Source: Gordius sp. MW1 (taxonomy: Eukaryota > Nematomorpha > Gordioida > Gordea > Gordiidae). Taken from it: DNA of 64,000 nt. Made by a program: the position numbers and the translations under genes. The notes beneath the pieces are model-generated. The model did no database searches. It was not told the DNA's origin and worked only from the letters and a program-made list of their open reading frames with translations. Location of the stretch: the NCBI GenBank assembly GCA_964036665.1, contig OZ038527.1:6324001-6388000 (forward strand), given 5' to 3'. This document shows positions 26,797-37,956 of this stretch, piece after piece; the stretch's first letter is position 1; each line of letters begins with the position of its first letter.

Positions 26797-28914
26797 AATG
26801 TCAGGATTAAGATTACTTTCTCAAGAATGTCTGGAATATCTTAATCAAAATACGATTCGTAAATTAAAATCATTCCATTAATACAGCATTAATTTAGTAT
26901 ACCAATCGTCCATTAGAGGTAAACCTGTAGTGATCTATCAAGACAAGTCGTATTTAAAGCTAAGAGATGGGAAAAAAGGTCAAATATATTTAAATTGTAG
27001 GAATAGAAAATGTTCTGGTAGGGGAATATTAAAAGAGGAGACATTTATACCAACACAACCACATATAAAAGGATGTGTTGATAATAGTAATATACTTATG
27101 CATGTGTTAAGGTTTATTTTAATAGATAAGAATGATGAAACATCGCCACTGCCTAAAGGTGCATTTATTATTCGATTTATTATTACTTAATCTATATATA
27201 CATATAAGTTTAATGAATATGTTTTTATAGATAAGCAATTCTTCAACACAACAATAGAAACACAAACAGATGCCTTGAAACAAAGTAAAGTCCTTTATCT
27301 GTTTTTAGTTAGTTTTTATATTTAATAAATGTACCCTCTTTAGATGATAAAAATTCTAAGTTAAGTGTGTTTCCTTTCTCAAATAATGTGTCCACTCTAT
27401 ACGTTGATGCTGATCAAAATCAGGTTGCTAACAATAATACTTCAACAATAGGTAAAAGATTTATACTAAATACAAAATATAAGTTAAGTTTATAGGATGT
27501 CAAATAAAGGGAAACCCGTTTTAATATATAATAAAAGATCATATTTAGTGGCTAATAAAGGAAAAAGTGGACAGATGTATTATAAATGTAGAAAAGCTAA
27601 ATGCTTGGGTAGAGCCAAAATTAAAGAAAATCTTTTTATAATAACATGCCCTCATTCTTCTCATTGTTCAGATCTAGAGGTAGAAATCATTCTCAAACCT
27701 AAGAGAAGGAGAGGTAAAATGTTTTTTAAAAATATTTTTGTCCTTAAGTAATTTTTGTTTTGATTATTGGCCCCTGTGGTCAGAAATATTGAAGTTCTTT
27801 CCCTCTTACTCACTCAATAATCTAGACCAATAATATATTTGTCAAATTTTACTTTTATTATATTGAATATTTATTATATTCAGCAAAGTCAATTGATAGA
27901 AGCAAAATGATTGCAAAGGCACAGACATTATCTATAGTAAATCTTGACCGAGGTAAGTTGATTGTTAATTTTAACTCAAATACTCTATAATGTCATAGAC
28001 TTAGATGTTGATGGTGAGAACATCAATAATTTGCATCCCAGCTTAATAACAAAAACCCCAGAGGATACTAGGCATGAAAAAAGTAAGCTTACTTAATATT
28101 CAATAATTTAATAACCATTTTGTTTATTTACGAGATAATTATACATTGTTTGATTGGTGTCTAAAATAAGGGCCATTTTTTGATGTCCTTACATTAATTT
28201 CTTTTTAAAATATTTAAATATAGGAATGTTAAATATTTATTAAATTGAATATTACTATGTTTAATTATTTAAAGTAGTTAAGAGTTATAAAATTAGGCAA
28301 CTAGTAGGTTTACATATCTCTTGTTATTTAAAATTTACTTTTTTAGCAAAATAACTAGCCTCATTATTTATTTGTTTAACCTCATATTAAATTTTCTTAC
28401 CCTCATAATGGGCATAGTTTTTATTTTTCTTCATAAATAGGGTAATGTATATAGTCTAATTATGTAATCATATATTTTCAAACAATAATAGCTATATTAA
28501 ATATTGCACCCAGTCGAATATGTGAAATCACAAAAGGGCAAACGTTTCCTCTATTACCGCGGCTATCTGTACATGCTGAACAAGGCGAGAATGGCTTCGC
28601 TCTACTACATTTGTCGAAGGAGAGGGTGCAAAGGCAAGTTGTGCCACGAACCGCCCAGCATAATCAAAACGTATTACGAACACAATCATCCACCCGACAG
28701 CAACGAGTACCATCGTCTAGTTACCCTTCACATGCTGAGGGAGGAAATTTTAAACAACCCTACTCTCAAGAGGAAAGAGGCTTACGATAACGTCATGAGA
28801 CGTCGGTACAACGAGGTTAAAGATATCGAAAATTACCCGTCCGGCATACCCCTGTTCGATAGGGTTAAATATACACTGGGTAGGCAATATGCCAAAGCAA
28901 GCCTCAAAAGCAAG
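26797..28914 (+). CDS. multi-exon FLYWCH zinc-finger protein (MULE-related), partial
   Basis: Three FLYWCH-like domains on + in separate exons, each with GKP/YxxRGY-type starts, a CX4C pair and a terminal H-H or H-C. They lie at about 26887-27157 (CRNRKC), about 27485-27713 (CRKAKC, HSSHC) and 28502-28913 (CRRRGC, HNHPP). Small linker exons fit at 27231-27283, 27344-27450, 27883-27952 and 27999-28082, mostly with matching phases. The last exon continues into LREEILNNPTLKRKEAYDN, the kind of segment that follows FLYWCH in MULE-related proteins. It then meets either a stop at 28915-28917 or a strong GTGAGT donor at 28914. A short exon MSGLRLLSQECLEYLN at 26797 could hold the start, but its phase is not proven. 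Function is probably DNA binding. It could be a host gene or a domesticated transposon. Confidence 0.62.
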
Positions 28915-28917
28915 TGA

Positions 28918-30350
28918 GTTTAAAGCTGCCAGTTTGTAAAAAAATTGCAATATCCTTTCTGAAGTATCTAATTTGACCTCACGGGAATTTAGTCCTTTAC
29001 ATTTGTATAAGGCAGTATGTTTAAAAATTATTTTAATGACCCTTTATGTACATTTCGTGATGACAAAGCGGCTAGAATGTAGACAAAAATTTCATTTGCC
29101 GCCTAACTTGATACTTTGTTTGATTAGAGGCCTGACTACAGTCTTTTGCTGCCTTATAGCTTGCTCCAATGGTTGAACCGTTTTATCACTCTTAGTCAAA
29201 TATTAATCTATTAGAGTTATGTTTAAACAAGTGGAAAATAGCAAGTTAAAACTACCAAGAATTGTTTCACATAGTTAACTCTAGACACAAAAAAAGAAGT
29301 TGTTTAGGATGGAAACCAAATTAATTTTAAATAGTTTTATTTTGACAATTCGATAAATATGATCACACCTTATAAAACTCTAAAATTGTTGATATAATGA
29401 GTCATTTTGGTATCAATCTTTGACTAGATATAAATTGTAATCAATTTAAATCTATTATTACTTAGGTCCACACTTGATGAAGTCGTACAATAAAATTCAA
29501 TAATCGTTAAAAACTCTAGCCTTTTACACATCTAAGTAATATACTTTGTTTACTTTTATTAAATTTAATATGTTTTTATATATTAAAGTAAATGCATATT
29601 TTATTTTTAATAATGTAATTTTTTTAATTATATTTAGAGTAATGTTTTGAATTTTAATTAATAAAGGATAATTGTGATGTTGCAAGAGAAAATTAGGAAT
29701 CAACTAATTATGCAAATGATGATGAATTGTAAACGTGGACCTTTTTATTTATGGATATATTTAACATTGTCAAAATTTTTGTCCAAAATGAAACAAATTA
29801 GTTATTGCGGAAAATGATTAAAATATATAATGAATTTAAAAAGCTACATTATGGTAACCTTTTTAGAGCTTTGATTTAAATAACTTTATTTTGTTCTGGT
29901 ATAGAAATGTGCAATATAGAGACTTCAATAATTTTGAATATACGTTTTCAATTAAAATTTCTTAAATGTTAATTTTGAGCTTTATATAATTCAAAAATGT
30001 TTATAGATATAACTCTTGTCTTTTTCACCACAAGAGTTTTATGATTTGCTTTTAACATAATTTGCAACTATAACCTTTGTTTTGCAAGTAATGTACATCT
30101 CACATTTATTTAAAGTTACTCGCATTTGTAAAATGCTTATTTACCCACAAGTAAACGTAGTATATAAAATTTAAGTTCAACAAAAACCTATTTGTCTTCT
30201 GCTCTGTCCAAAATCAAAATCTTAATGTTTTGAAAATTTGTGTTTAGGGTATAAGTATTTATAAGATTACCACCCTTTTAATTAATGCCTATAAATAAGT
30301 ATAATATTATGAATTTTGATCAAGTTTTTTTAGTTTTTATTTCTTTGGCT
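28918..30350. other. AT-rich stretch after the FLYWCH exons
   Basis: A 67-codon frame at 28973-29176 has no recognisable domain. No repeat is seen. If the FLYWCH gene continues from the donor at 28914, its intron lies here. Confidence 0.4.
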
Positions 30351-30354
30351 TTAA

Positions 30355-30505
30355 AAAAGTAGTAGAGGCCTCCACGGCTGAGTCGACTTCGGGTTGAAAA
30401 TTTCAATATGCTTTCGGGGAGCGTTGGATTGAGAAAATCTTGAATAAGGTCAAAGATTATGTCGCACAGGAACTTTTGCAGAATAGGCTAGATAAACCTT
30501 TTTGA
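30355..30505 (+). other. possible short exon, GC-elevated patch
   Basis: About 150 bp of clearly higher GC than its surroundings. One + frame reads ERWIEKILNKVKDYVAQEL and ends at a TGA at about 30502-30504. It follows a T-rich tract with AG dinucleotides. It could be a terminal exon of the FLYWCH gene or of another gene, but I could not fix a phase-compatible acceptor. Confidence 0.25.
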
Positions 30506-30721
30506 ACCAACTACTTACGAACTTTTAAATAATGCCATCATATATAATATTTTGAAATAAATATCGCAATGTATGCCTATATCATTCATTTAATTAATTT
30601 CCTTTTCTCAATTAGTATCTTAATGTTTTGGCATGAAGTGTGCTAGCTCAAGGAATCATTTCAATTGATTTATTTGCAAAATATATATTTCAAATTAAAA
30701 TTACATGATTTACTCTTAGAT

Positions 30722-30880
30722 ATAAATTGCTATGCAATTTATGGGCTCACTTTCCATTATGTTTGTCCGCCTATTCGGCGTCCGCACCGAACGTGGATGT
30801 CTTGCACCGAATGTCTTTTTTGTTTACTTTTAATTTTTGTTAATTTAACCAGTTTTTGGGTTCGAATCCCGGGTTTTTTT
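30722..30880 (+). mobile_element. SINE-like repeat head with tRNA-type B box
   Basis: Begins AAATTGCTATGCAATTTATGG and passes through GTCCGCC-rich sequence. It reaches GGGTTCGAATCCCGG (30858-30872), an almost ideal RNA polymerase III B box as found in tRNA genes, followed by a T run. The same layout recurs at 45.7, 46.8, 50.3, 51.0, 54.0, 55.7 and 57.4 kb. It leads directly into the tandem array. Confidence 0.6.
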
Positions 30881-32640
30881 TTGAATATTATTATTGTTAC
30901 TGTTACTACCATTGATAATAAGACTTTTTGGTCGTCCGCAGGCTACTGACCGATGGAAAAAATGACCGTTGCCAAAATGTGAATCCAAGTTTTTTTTTCG
31001 TTTTTTTTTGACTATTATGATTGTTCTTGTTACTACCATTGATAATAAGACTTTTTGGTCGTCCGCAGGCTACTGACCAATGAAAAAATGACCGTTGGCC
31101 AAAATGTGAATCAAAAATTTTTTTCTCCGTTTTTTTTTGACTATTATGATTGTTCCTGTTACTACCATTGATAATAAGACTTTTTGGCCGTCCGCTGGCT
31201 ACTGACTACTGGAAAAAAATGACCATTGGCCAAAATGTGAATCGGAATTATTTTTTTCGTTTTTTTTTGATTATTATGATTGTTCCTGTTACTATCATTG
31301 ATAATAAGACTTTTTGGTCGTCCGTTGGGTGTTGACCAATGGAACCACTGGAAAAAAAGGACCATTGGCCAAAATGTGAATTGGAATTATTTTTTTCGTT
31401 TTTTTTGCCTCTTATGATTGTTCCTGTTACTACCATTGATAATATGACCTTTTGGCCGTCCTCTGGCTACTAACCACTGGAAAAAAATGACCATTGGCCA
31501 AAATGTGAATCGGAATTATTTTTTTCGTTTTTTTTTGATTATTATGATTGTTCCTGTTACTACCAATGCTATTATGACCTTTTGGCCGTCCGTTGGGTGC
31601 TGACTGATGGGAAAAATGACCATTGGCCAAAATGTGAATCGAAATTATTTTTTTCGTTTTTTTTTGATTATTATGATTGTTCCTGTTACTACCAATGCTA
31701 TTATCACCTTTTGGCCGTCCGTTGGGTGCTGACCGATGGAAATAATGACCATTGGCCAAAATGTGAATCGGAATTATTTTTTTCGTTTTTTTTGATTATT
31801 ATGATTGTTCCTGTTACTACCAATGCTATTATGACCTTTTGTCCGTCCGTTGGGTGCTGACTGATGGAAAAAATGACCATTGGCCAAAATGTGAATCAAA
31901 ATTATTTTTTTCGTTTTTTTTGATTATTATGATTGTTCCTGTTACTACCAATGCTATTATCACCTTTTGGCCGTCCGTTGGGTGCTGTCCGATGGAAAAA
32001 AATGACCATTGGCCAAAATGTCAATCAAAATTATTTTTTTTGTTTTTTTTGATTATTATGATTGTTCCTGTTACTACCAATGCTATTATCACCTTTTGGC
32101 CGTCCGTTGGGTGCTGTCCGATGGAAAAAAATGACCATTGGCCAAAATGTGAATCAAAATTATTTTTTTCGTTTTTTTTGATTATTATGATTGTTCCTGT
32201 TACTACCAATGCTATTATCACCTTTTGGCCGTCCGTTGGGTGCTGTCCGATGGAAAAAAATGACCATTGGCCAAAATGTGAATCAAAATTATTTTTTTCG
32301 TTTTTTTTAACTATTATGATTGTTTCTGTTACTACCAATGCTATTATGACTTTTTGGCCGTCCGTTGGGTGCTGTCCGATGGAAAAAATTGACCATTGGC
32401 CAAAATGTGAATCCAAGTTTATTTTTTCCGTTTTTTCTGACTATTATGATTGTTCCTGTTACTACCATTGCTATTATGACATTTTGGCCGTCCGTTGGCT
32501 GCTGACCAATGGAATGAAATGACCATTGGCCAAAATGTGATTTTTTGTAAATTTATATATTGTTCTTGTTAATTTTTTTGACTATTATGTATTTATAGAC
32601 TGTCCGCTGGCTGTTGACCAATGGAATTAAATTAAAATGA
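30880..32640. repeat. tandem array of a 129-bp unit, about 14 copies
   Basis: Unit marker GACCATTGGCC (or variant) occurs at 30964, 31090, 31221, 31360, 31489, 31618, 31747, 31875, 32004, 32133, 32262, 32391 and 32521, so spacing is almost always 128-130 bp. Each unit has TTTTTTTCGTTTTTTTTGA, TATGATTGTTCCTGTTAC and GGCCGTCCGTTGGGTGCTG. The same sequence, at one to four units, forms the body of the dispersed SINE-like repeats at 48.3-49.0 and 56.5-57.0 kb. Long open frames on both strands result from a unit length that is a multiple of three. Confidence 0.92.
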
Positions 32641-32699
32641 ATTTTCATTTATTTTTTTTGGCCAAAAAAAGTGGAGTTTCATGTTGTGTAACTAGCGTG

Positions 32700-32836
32700 G
32701 GAGTAGCCAAGGGGGAAACCCTAGCAATTAGCCTACCCCCTATAGGCATTCTCGCCCTTCACACCTTTCTCGCCCATAAATTTCCTAGCAAATATGCTAC
32801 ATTTATACGTAGAATAGATGAGTCGTCCCCTCTTCC
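32700..32836 (+). repeat. dispersed module CCCCCTATAGGCATTCTCGCCC
   Basis: Shared with 50800-50970, 51395-51545 and, inverted, 53697-53870. It runs from a CCCCTATAGGCATTCTCGCC block through CGCCCATAAATT and AGCAAATATGCTAC to GTATAGATGAGT and C-rich sequence. It appears to be the 3' portion of the composite SINE-like element. Confidence 0.65.
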
Positions 32837-33000
32837 CTTTCCGGGCCCCCTTCCCTTCTCCGGGGGTCTGGGGGCGGAGCCCCCAGGAGATGGGGGTTTG
32901 GGGGCGTAGCCCCCAACGGGAGTTTGGGGGCAGAGCTCCGCCCCCAGCAGGGGGTTTGGGGGCGAAGCCCCTAAGGGGGTCTGGGGGCGAAGCCCCTAGT
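32837..33000. repeat. GC-rich minisatellite GGGGGTTTGGGGGCGAAGCC
   Basis: Five to six imperfect units of about 27 bp, each holding the self-complementary core GGGGGCGNAGCCCCC joined by GGGGGTYTG. It is strikingly GC-rich against an AT-rich background and can form hairpins or G-quadruplexes. Confidence 0.75.
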
Positions 33001-33013
33001 TACGTATTTATAT

Positions 33014-33325
33014 AATACTAGATCAACCCGGCAAACGTTGTTTTGCCATTTACCCGGGTGTATTAAATTATGTTGGAATTTTAAGGCGGTTATTGAAGTA
33101 AAAATAAAGTTTGATGTCTATATGTTCTACTTCTATTGTTCTATTTCCGGATACAGTGCAACGCGGACGAATACTCGAAAACCAATGGACCGATTTGGCT
33201 CGAACAAATCTTAAAACATGCTCCGGAGTGTTAGGAATAAACTGTGAAATTTTGAGCCAAATCGGTCTAATAGTTTTCCAAAATTGGTGGCGGCTTATAT
33301 ACACACATATATATTGTACATAGTT
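33014..33325. repeat. repeat-like block with internal inverted repeat
   Basis: Starts CTAGATCAACCCGGCAAACG and contains GACCGATTTGGCTC and its exact inverse GAGCCAAATCGGTC about 60 bp apart. It looks like a dispersed insect-type repeat fragment, from memory of such sequences. No second copy occurs in this window. The small frames on both strands are shadows of the inverted repeat. Confidence 0.4.
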
Positions 33326-34066
33326 TTATTTTTATATATAAGATATTCAACCATCTTTAACAATGGATTTTAAATATAATTAGGCATTATTTTCTTATGC
33401 AAATTTAAATGTAATTTAGTAACTACCATCTATAAAATTAATAATTTATAGGCTATAAATTCCATGGGCGTAGATTCGGGGGGAGGGCATATTTTTTTTG
33501 CTTAACTATTTAGAATTTTGACCTCAACTCGTAAAAAACTCGAAATTAATTAACACGGACAGGACATGGGCTAGCCAAAATTGGATGGGGAAGGGTGGAC
33601 AAAAAGGTTTTGAGTGTAAACAAATATAACAAATATTTGTTTTGCTCTTAAATTAATGCGCTGGCCTTAACGCAATTAAAACTCAATTAATATAGACGAG
33701 TATAGCTATAGAATATTTAAACGATTTTTATTTATAAAAATTAAATTATACATTTGTTTTATTAGGCACATAATAGTGATGGCTTTTTAAGAGAATAAGT
33801 CATTGCCCGCTAGTGTTATAATGAAAATAACGTTTGTAAGATTTATATGGATAATTTGTGGATACACGACACTGTTCACGAGGAGTTTAAGCGACAATTT
33901 TCGCGAAACCATTTACACGTTATAAAATTTTGATGAATATCGCAAGCCCACCATGACAACAGCTTCTTATTTTCACATTAACCTCAACCCAAGAGTACTT
34001 ATTAAAATCTCAATCCTGGGCAAACCTATGGGGTATATATGACCACATTCTTCAAAATTCATAACC
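33326..34066. other. non-coding stretch with one half MITE
   Basis: A CATGGGCGTAGATTCGG terminus with G run at about 33463. The other end is not found. Otherwise nothing is recognised. Confidence 0.4.
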
Positions 34067-35390
34067 CAGTGGGGTAGTTAGGGGGGGCGTGGGGGCCCAG
34101 GCCCACCCAAGAGCAAAAACTTGGCCCCATTGCCCCCCCCCCCCCAAAGGAATTTTTTTTGGCTCCCTGACCCCTTAAGCAATTTTTTTCAATTAAAAAA
34201 CAATATGATAATTATAATTATTTGTTTCTAAATAAAAATTTTAATTCTGAATTTAATAATATATTAATATATTTTTGAAATTGTTCAAAAAGTTTCAAAG
34301 CCCAAATATTTGTTTAACAAATGCAATTTTAACGGTTAATAGCCTTATATTAACTTTAAATGATATTAGGAATGTAATCATCAAATTCTTTTTAAGGCGA
34401 AAGATTTAGCTTCAAATTTTGATATTTCATTATTACCTTCGAAACATATTAAAATCAAAAAATTATGACACTTTTTAGTCATGTGAATCTATCAATTAGA
34501 ATAATAGTAGAATTAAACATAAGATTTTCGAAAATTAATTGTAATTTAAATAAGTTTTTAGATGGTTTAGACCTTCCCCTTTTTTGCGATAAATCTCTTT
34601 TATCAGAAGTAATTAACCATTATGAGTTAAAACTGCAAGATGCCGAAATGATAATGGCAAAAAATTATGAAATATTTTATAATTCTTTACCTTTATTATA
34701 TAAATTATAATGATATTTTTTCACTTATTAAAATTTTACCCTCAAAAGTGTTTCCAAATTTTATTATTTTAATTAAAATCTTTTAACTATACTAATAACT
34801 GCGTGTTCATGCGAAAGCCGTTCTCATTGCTAAAACGAATTAAAACTTATCTTCGTCACAATTGGACAAGATAGGTTGTCGTCATTTGTAATTAGAAAGG
34901 GGCAAGATTTAGGGAAGGGCAAAAGGATTTTTTTTTGAAATTTTAGCCATAATTTTAATAAATTTCAGCAAATTTTTGGATTTAGAGGAGGGCAGCCGCC
35001 TCTCCCTGGCTCCCCTGGCTTCCATACTCATTAGCTTTATTCAGATTAGAACATGACTTTATGGATGTTATTCCCTCGGATGATATTATAAATTCATTTG
35101 CAACATCAAATAAAAGGCATAATGAACTGCTATTATCTAAGAGTAATTTTAATATTTAATGGAGAAATATATGGGATTTGTAAATCGTATTGAACTTTTT
35201 AACATTTTCAAAATATTATTAAATTTACGAAAATCCCACCCTAAATTTAATTTATTTGTCCATATCTCATATGCCTATTGTTTAACATTTCTTACATATT
35301 TCTATGTAGCACATATAAAGCCAATGATTTTCGAAAAATGGTTTGCACACAATTTTCCCCCCTTCGTTAGTGCCATCATTTGTGGTGGGA
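34067..35390 (+). mobile_element. hAT element copy B, 3'-truncated
   Basis: Starts CAGTGGGGTAGTTAGG with the same GGGCCC-rich lead as copies at 3683 and 57798. It contains + strand transposase remnants: LQDAEMIMAKNYE at about 34635; a CSCE...TIGQDRLSS stretch at about 34798-34880; and, after a nested [24 protein letters not shown] at about 35045-35158. The 3' half seen in other copies, including the opposite-strand piece, is missing beyond about 35390. Confidence 0.75.
34880..35030. mobile_element. degenerate MITE nested in hAT copy B
   Basis: The body matches the MITE at 18506 (AAAGGATTTTTTTTTGAAAT, TTTAGCCATAATTTTAATAA). It ends GGCAGCCGCC...CCTGGCT. It splits the transposase dimerisation coding region. 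The termini are too worn to show a TSD. Confidence 0.6.
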
Positions 35391-35545
35391 AAATCCGGGG
35401 TTTTCTAAAATCTTGCCCCGGTTTTGAGTTAGGGCTTTTTAAAACCCCGGGTTTTTAAAATACCTAAACCTTTTTAGGTTAGGCTTTTTTCAAACACCCA
35501 GGTTTTTTCAAAACCTCAACCTAAAATTTTGGTCTATATTATAAT
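35391..35545. repeat. AACCTAA-type repeat block
   Basis: Rich in GGTTTTYAAAACC and AACCTAA words. It is related to 52205-52455 and more weakly to 39590-39650. The words are partly palindromic. Confidence 0.5.
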
Positions 35546-35555
35546 TAGAGCCATC

Positions 35556-37175
35556 GGCGTAGGGAGGGGGTGGTTTTCAGGTTAAAACACCACCCATGAT
35601 TTACACTTTACATAATTTTTATAATGTATTTGCGCACAAATATTTCTGATAGTTATAAATTATTTTTGGAAGTGTTATTAAGATTTTCGTTGCTTTTATT
35701 TATATTTTTTTATGTTAAAAATTTATAAATTTTTTCGAAATTTAAATTTAGATAAATAGCTCCCATCCCAATTCCGAAATTTTAATATGAAACGATATCA
35801 TTTATAACTACTTCCCTAAAAAATTAACTTTGCAACTAGAATCTAGAGTCTTGCTTTTCAAAATTTGATAATTTTAAGTCTGTAAAAGAACCAAAAGAAA
35901 AAGATGAACAAACACTAACAATTAGTGACCAGGGTAATTTACTATTTGTTCAATTCAAATTCACCCTAGATTCTAGAATTTAGTTTAGAAAATGATAGTA
36001 CTTCAGTAAGGGAATAAGAGGAGGTTAACCAAGCACCAACGATTAGAGATCAGGGTGATAAATAAATTATATAAACTAAAGCCCCAGCGATGAATGGCTC
36101 TAAAAATGGGTTCAGACTTTGTTTACGAATGTGTGCCCAAAGGCTTTATATATTCATTGTGCAGTGCACAATCTAAATTTAGCAATTAAAGATTCTTGCA
36201 AGATTTCCAACATTAGGAATTGTATGGGTAGATTGTTTTTATATTTAAATTGTTTTATATAAAAGGTGTTATCAAAAAGATTATTGATTTTTTAAACTTC
36301 TCCAAAAAAATTAAATCTGTATTGCCTCTTTGTTAGCTAATCCAAATTAGAAAAAAGGTGGACACAAAAACATAATGCTGTTAAACGATTTTATGATTTC
36401 TAAGAAAGAAATATGCTCGAGAAGACTTGTGAATGGGATGATGTAGAATCATCATCGAACAGGCCAATTTTGGTTGTCCCTCTTTATGTTGAGATAAGTC
36501 GTTTCTTATACAATACATCTTAGCAACTATTTGCGAAGAATTAACATCGATCTATCACAGGCAATATATGCCACCGAAAATGCTATTTGCCAAATCAATG
36601 ACGGAGAGGACTTTAAAACTATTTTAACCAATGTTTCAACATTTGGAAAAAGTCATGATTTTTTTCATTACTATTCCTAGAAGGACGTCCCTTCAAACAT
36701 TAAGGTCAAACATACAGACAACATGCCCCGATGCCTATTACAGGATCTCTTCTATAATGCCCTTTTGGATTCAGTTTTAGCTCAATTAGATGAACGATAT
36801 ACTAAAAACCAACAAATACTTATGGGATTTGATACCCTGTTTATTAAATTCCCCGTTCAACTTACCCCTCCAATATTAAATAATTTTTTAATATTAGCAA
36901 AATTTTATGCAGATGATCTTGAAGGATCGGAAAAGCAGTTTGATTCATAAATCGTGATTATCATCGTTTAAAGACTCCAATTCAGAAAAATTATTAATTA
37001 AGCAATGCATTGGATACCTTATCCGATCATGACTTTAAACTTATTATCTTAATATTAAAACTCTTTAACATATTCTAGCAACCTTACCTGTGACAACGTG
37101 CTCTAATGAGCGGTGTTTTACAGAGCTAAAAAGACTAAAAACATATCTTAGAAGCACAATTGGACATAAAAGGTA
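35556..37175 (+). pseudogene. second hAT transposase remnant (different family)
   Basis: A possible worn left end CATCGGCGTAGGGAGGGGG at 35556. Coding remnants on +: an open frame at 36723-36950 reading FYNALLDSVLAQLDERYTKN and PVQLTPPILNNFLILAKFY, like the region before the hAT dimerisation domain; then 37078-37172 reading ATLPVTTCSNERCFTELKRL and KTYLRSTIGHKR, a well-preserved dimerisation motif of ZMYM1/THAP-linked hATs. The rest is broken by stops. No 3' terminus is identified. Confidence 0.68.
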
Positions 37176-37520
37176 AACTAAATAGTTTTATTAATTTTTA
37201 ATCATGGGCTAGATAGACTATAATTATGGTAACACCTAGAGTTGTTAAATTGCTACCTTTAGCAATGCTAACTATGTGCTATGCTCGAGCACGAACACTT
37301 GCTGGGTAATATGCTAGTTTAACACAATGAGTGCTAGCTGTTCGGTGCAATAGTTTTAACAGTAGCACGTAAAAATGCTCGAGAAGTTAGTCGAAGCAGC
37401 CAAATCTGTTAAAAAATTTAGCAGGAGCTCGAGCAGTAAATTCGAGCAGATAGTAGATTGAATTGCTATTTGTTAAAATTACAATTTTAATCATATTATA
37501 TATCATAAATAAATTAAAAA
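37176..37520. other. non-coding stretch
   Basis: Contains scattered GCTCGAGCA words, possibly a small palindromic repeat. No gene. Confidence 0.35.
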
Positions 37521-37526
37521 CTTTGC

Positions 37527-37910
37527 CCCCCCCCCCTTATTTTTTACCCTCTTTCTTACCAGATGGGAGGGGGGGGGTGTTTTGCCCGCTCTTCCCCTAT
37601 TTTTTACCCTCTTTCTTACCAGATGGGAGGGGGGGGGTTTTGTCCCCCCCTTATTGTTTACCCTCTTTCTTACCAGAGGGGGGAGGGGGGGGGGGTGTTT
37701 TGCCCCCCCCCCTTATTTTTGCCCTCTTTCTTACCAGAGAGGGGGGGGGGGGTGTTTTGCCCCCCCCAACCTTATTTTTCACTCTTTTTCTTACCAGGGG
37801 GTGGGCACCAGTGAAAAAGAGGGATAAAAAACAAGGGGGGCAAAACACTCCCCTTCGTCCATCTCCCCTCTGGTGAGAAAGAGGATAAAGAAAGGGGGGG
37901 GCGCCCCCCC
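37527..37910. repeat. minisatellite, about 60-bp unit with G and C runs
   Basis: The word CTTACCAG recurs with spacing 60, 54, 61 and 60 (TACC at 37557, 37617, 37671, 37732 and 37792). Each unit has CCCTCTTTCTTACCAG, a run of 8-13 G, TGTTTTG, a run of 7-10 C and TTATTTTT. The final part is inverted (GTGAGAAAGAGG near 37872). All long frames across it are repeat by-products. Confidence 0.88.
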
Positions 37911-37956
37911 CCCCCCATCTAAAGTTGTTTACCTCACTATTTCAATATGTGTTAAC

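Noticed and set aside
31582-32522. Long open frames on both strands across the 129-bp array as genes
   Set aside because: They repeat every 43 codons exactly with the DNA unit, occur on both strands and lack any family resemblance, so they are by-products of unit length.
32837-33000. CRISPR-like array
   Set aside because: Units are contiguous and have no unique spacers; the organism is an animal. The 112-bp and 129-bp arrays fail for the same reason.
32637-33015. Glycine-rich frames over the GC minisatellite
   Set aside because: Simple translation of GGGGGTTTGGGGGCG repeats, with no independent coding evidence.
33014-33325. Bacterial or viral insertion
   Set aside because: The block has no coding frame with a known domain. 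Repeat-like inverted structure explains it better.
37463-37876. Proline/glycine-rich frames as a protein
   Set aside because: All come from the G/C-run minisatellite and appear in several frames at once.
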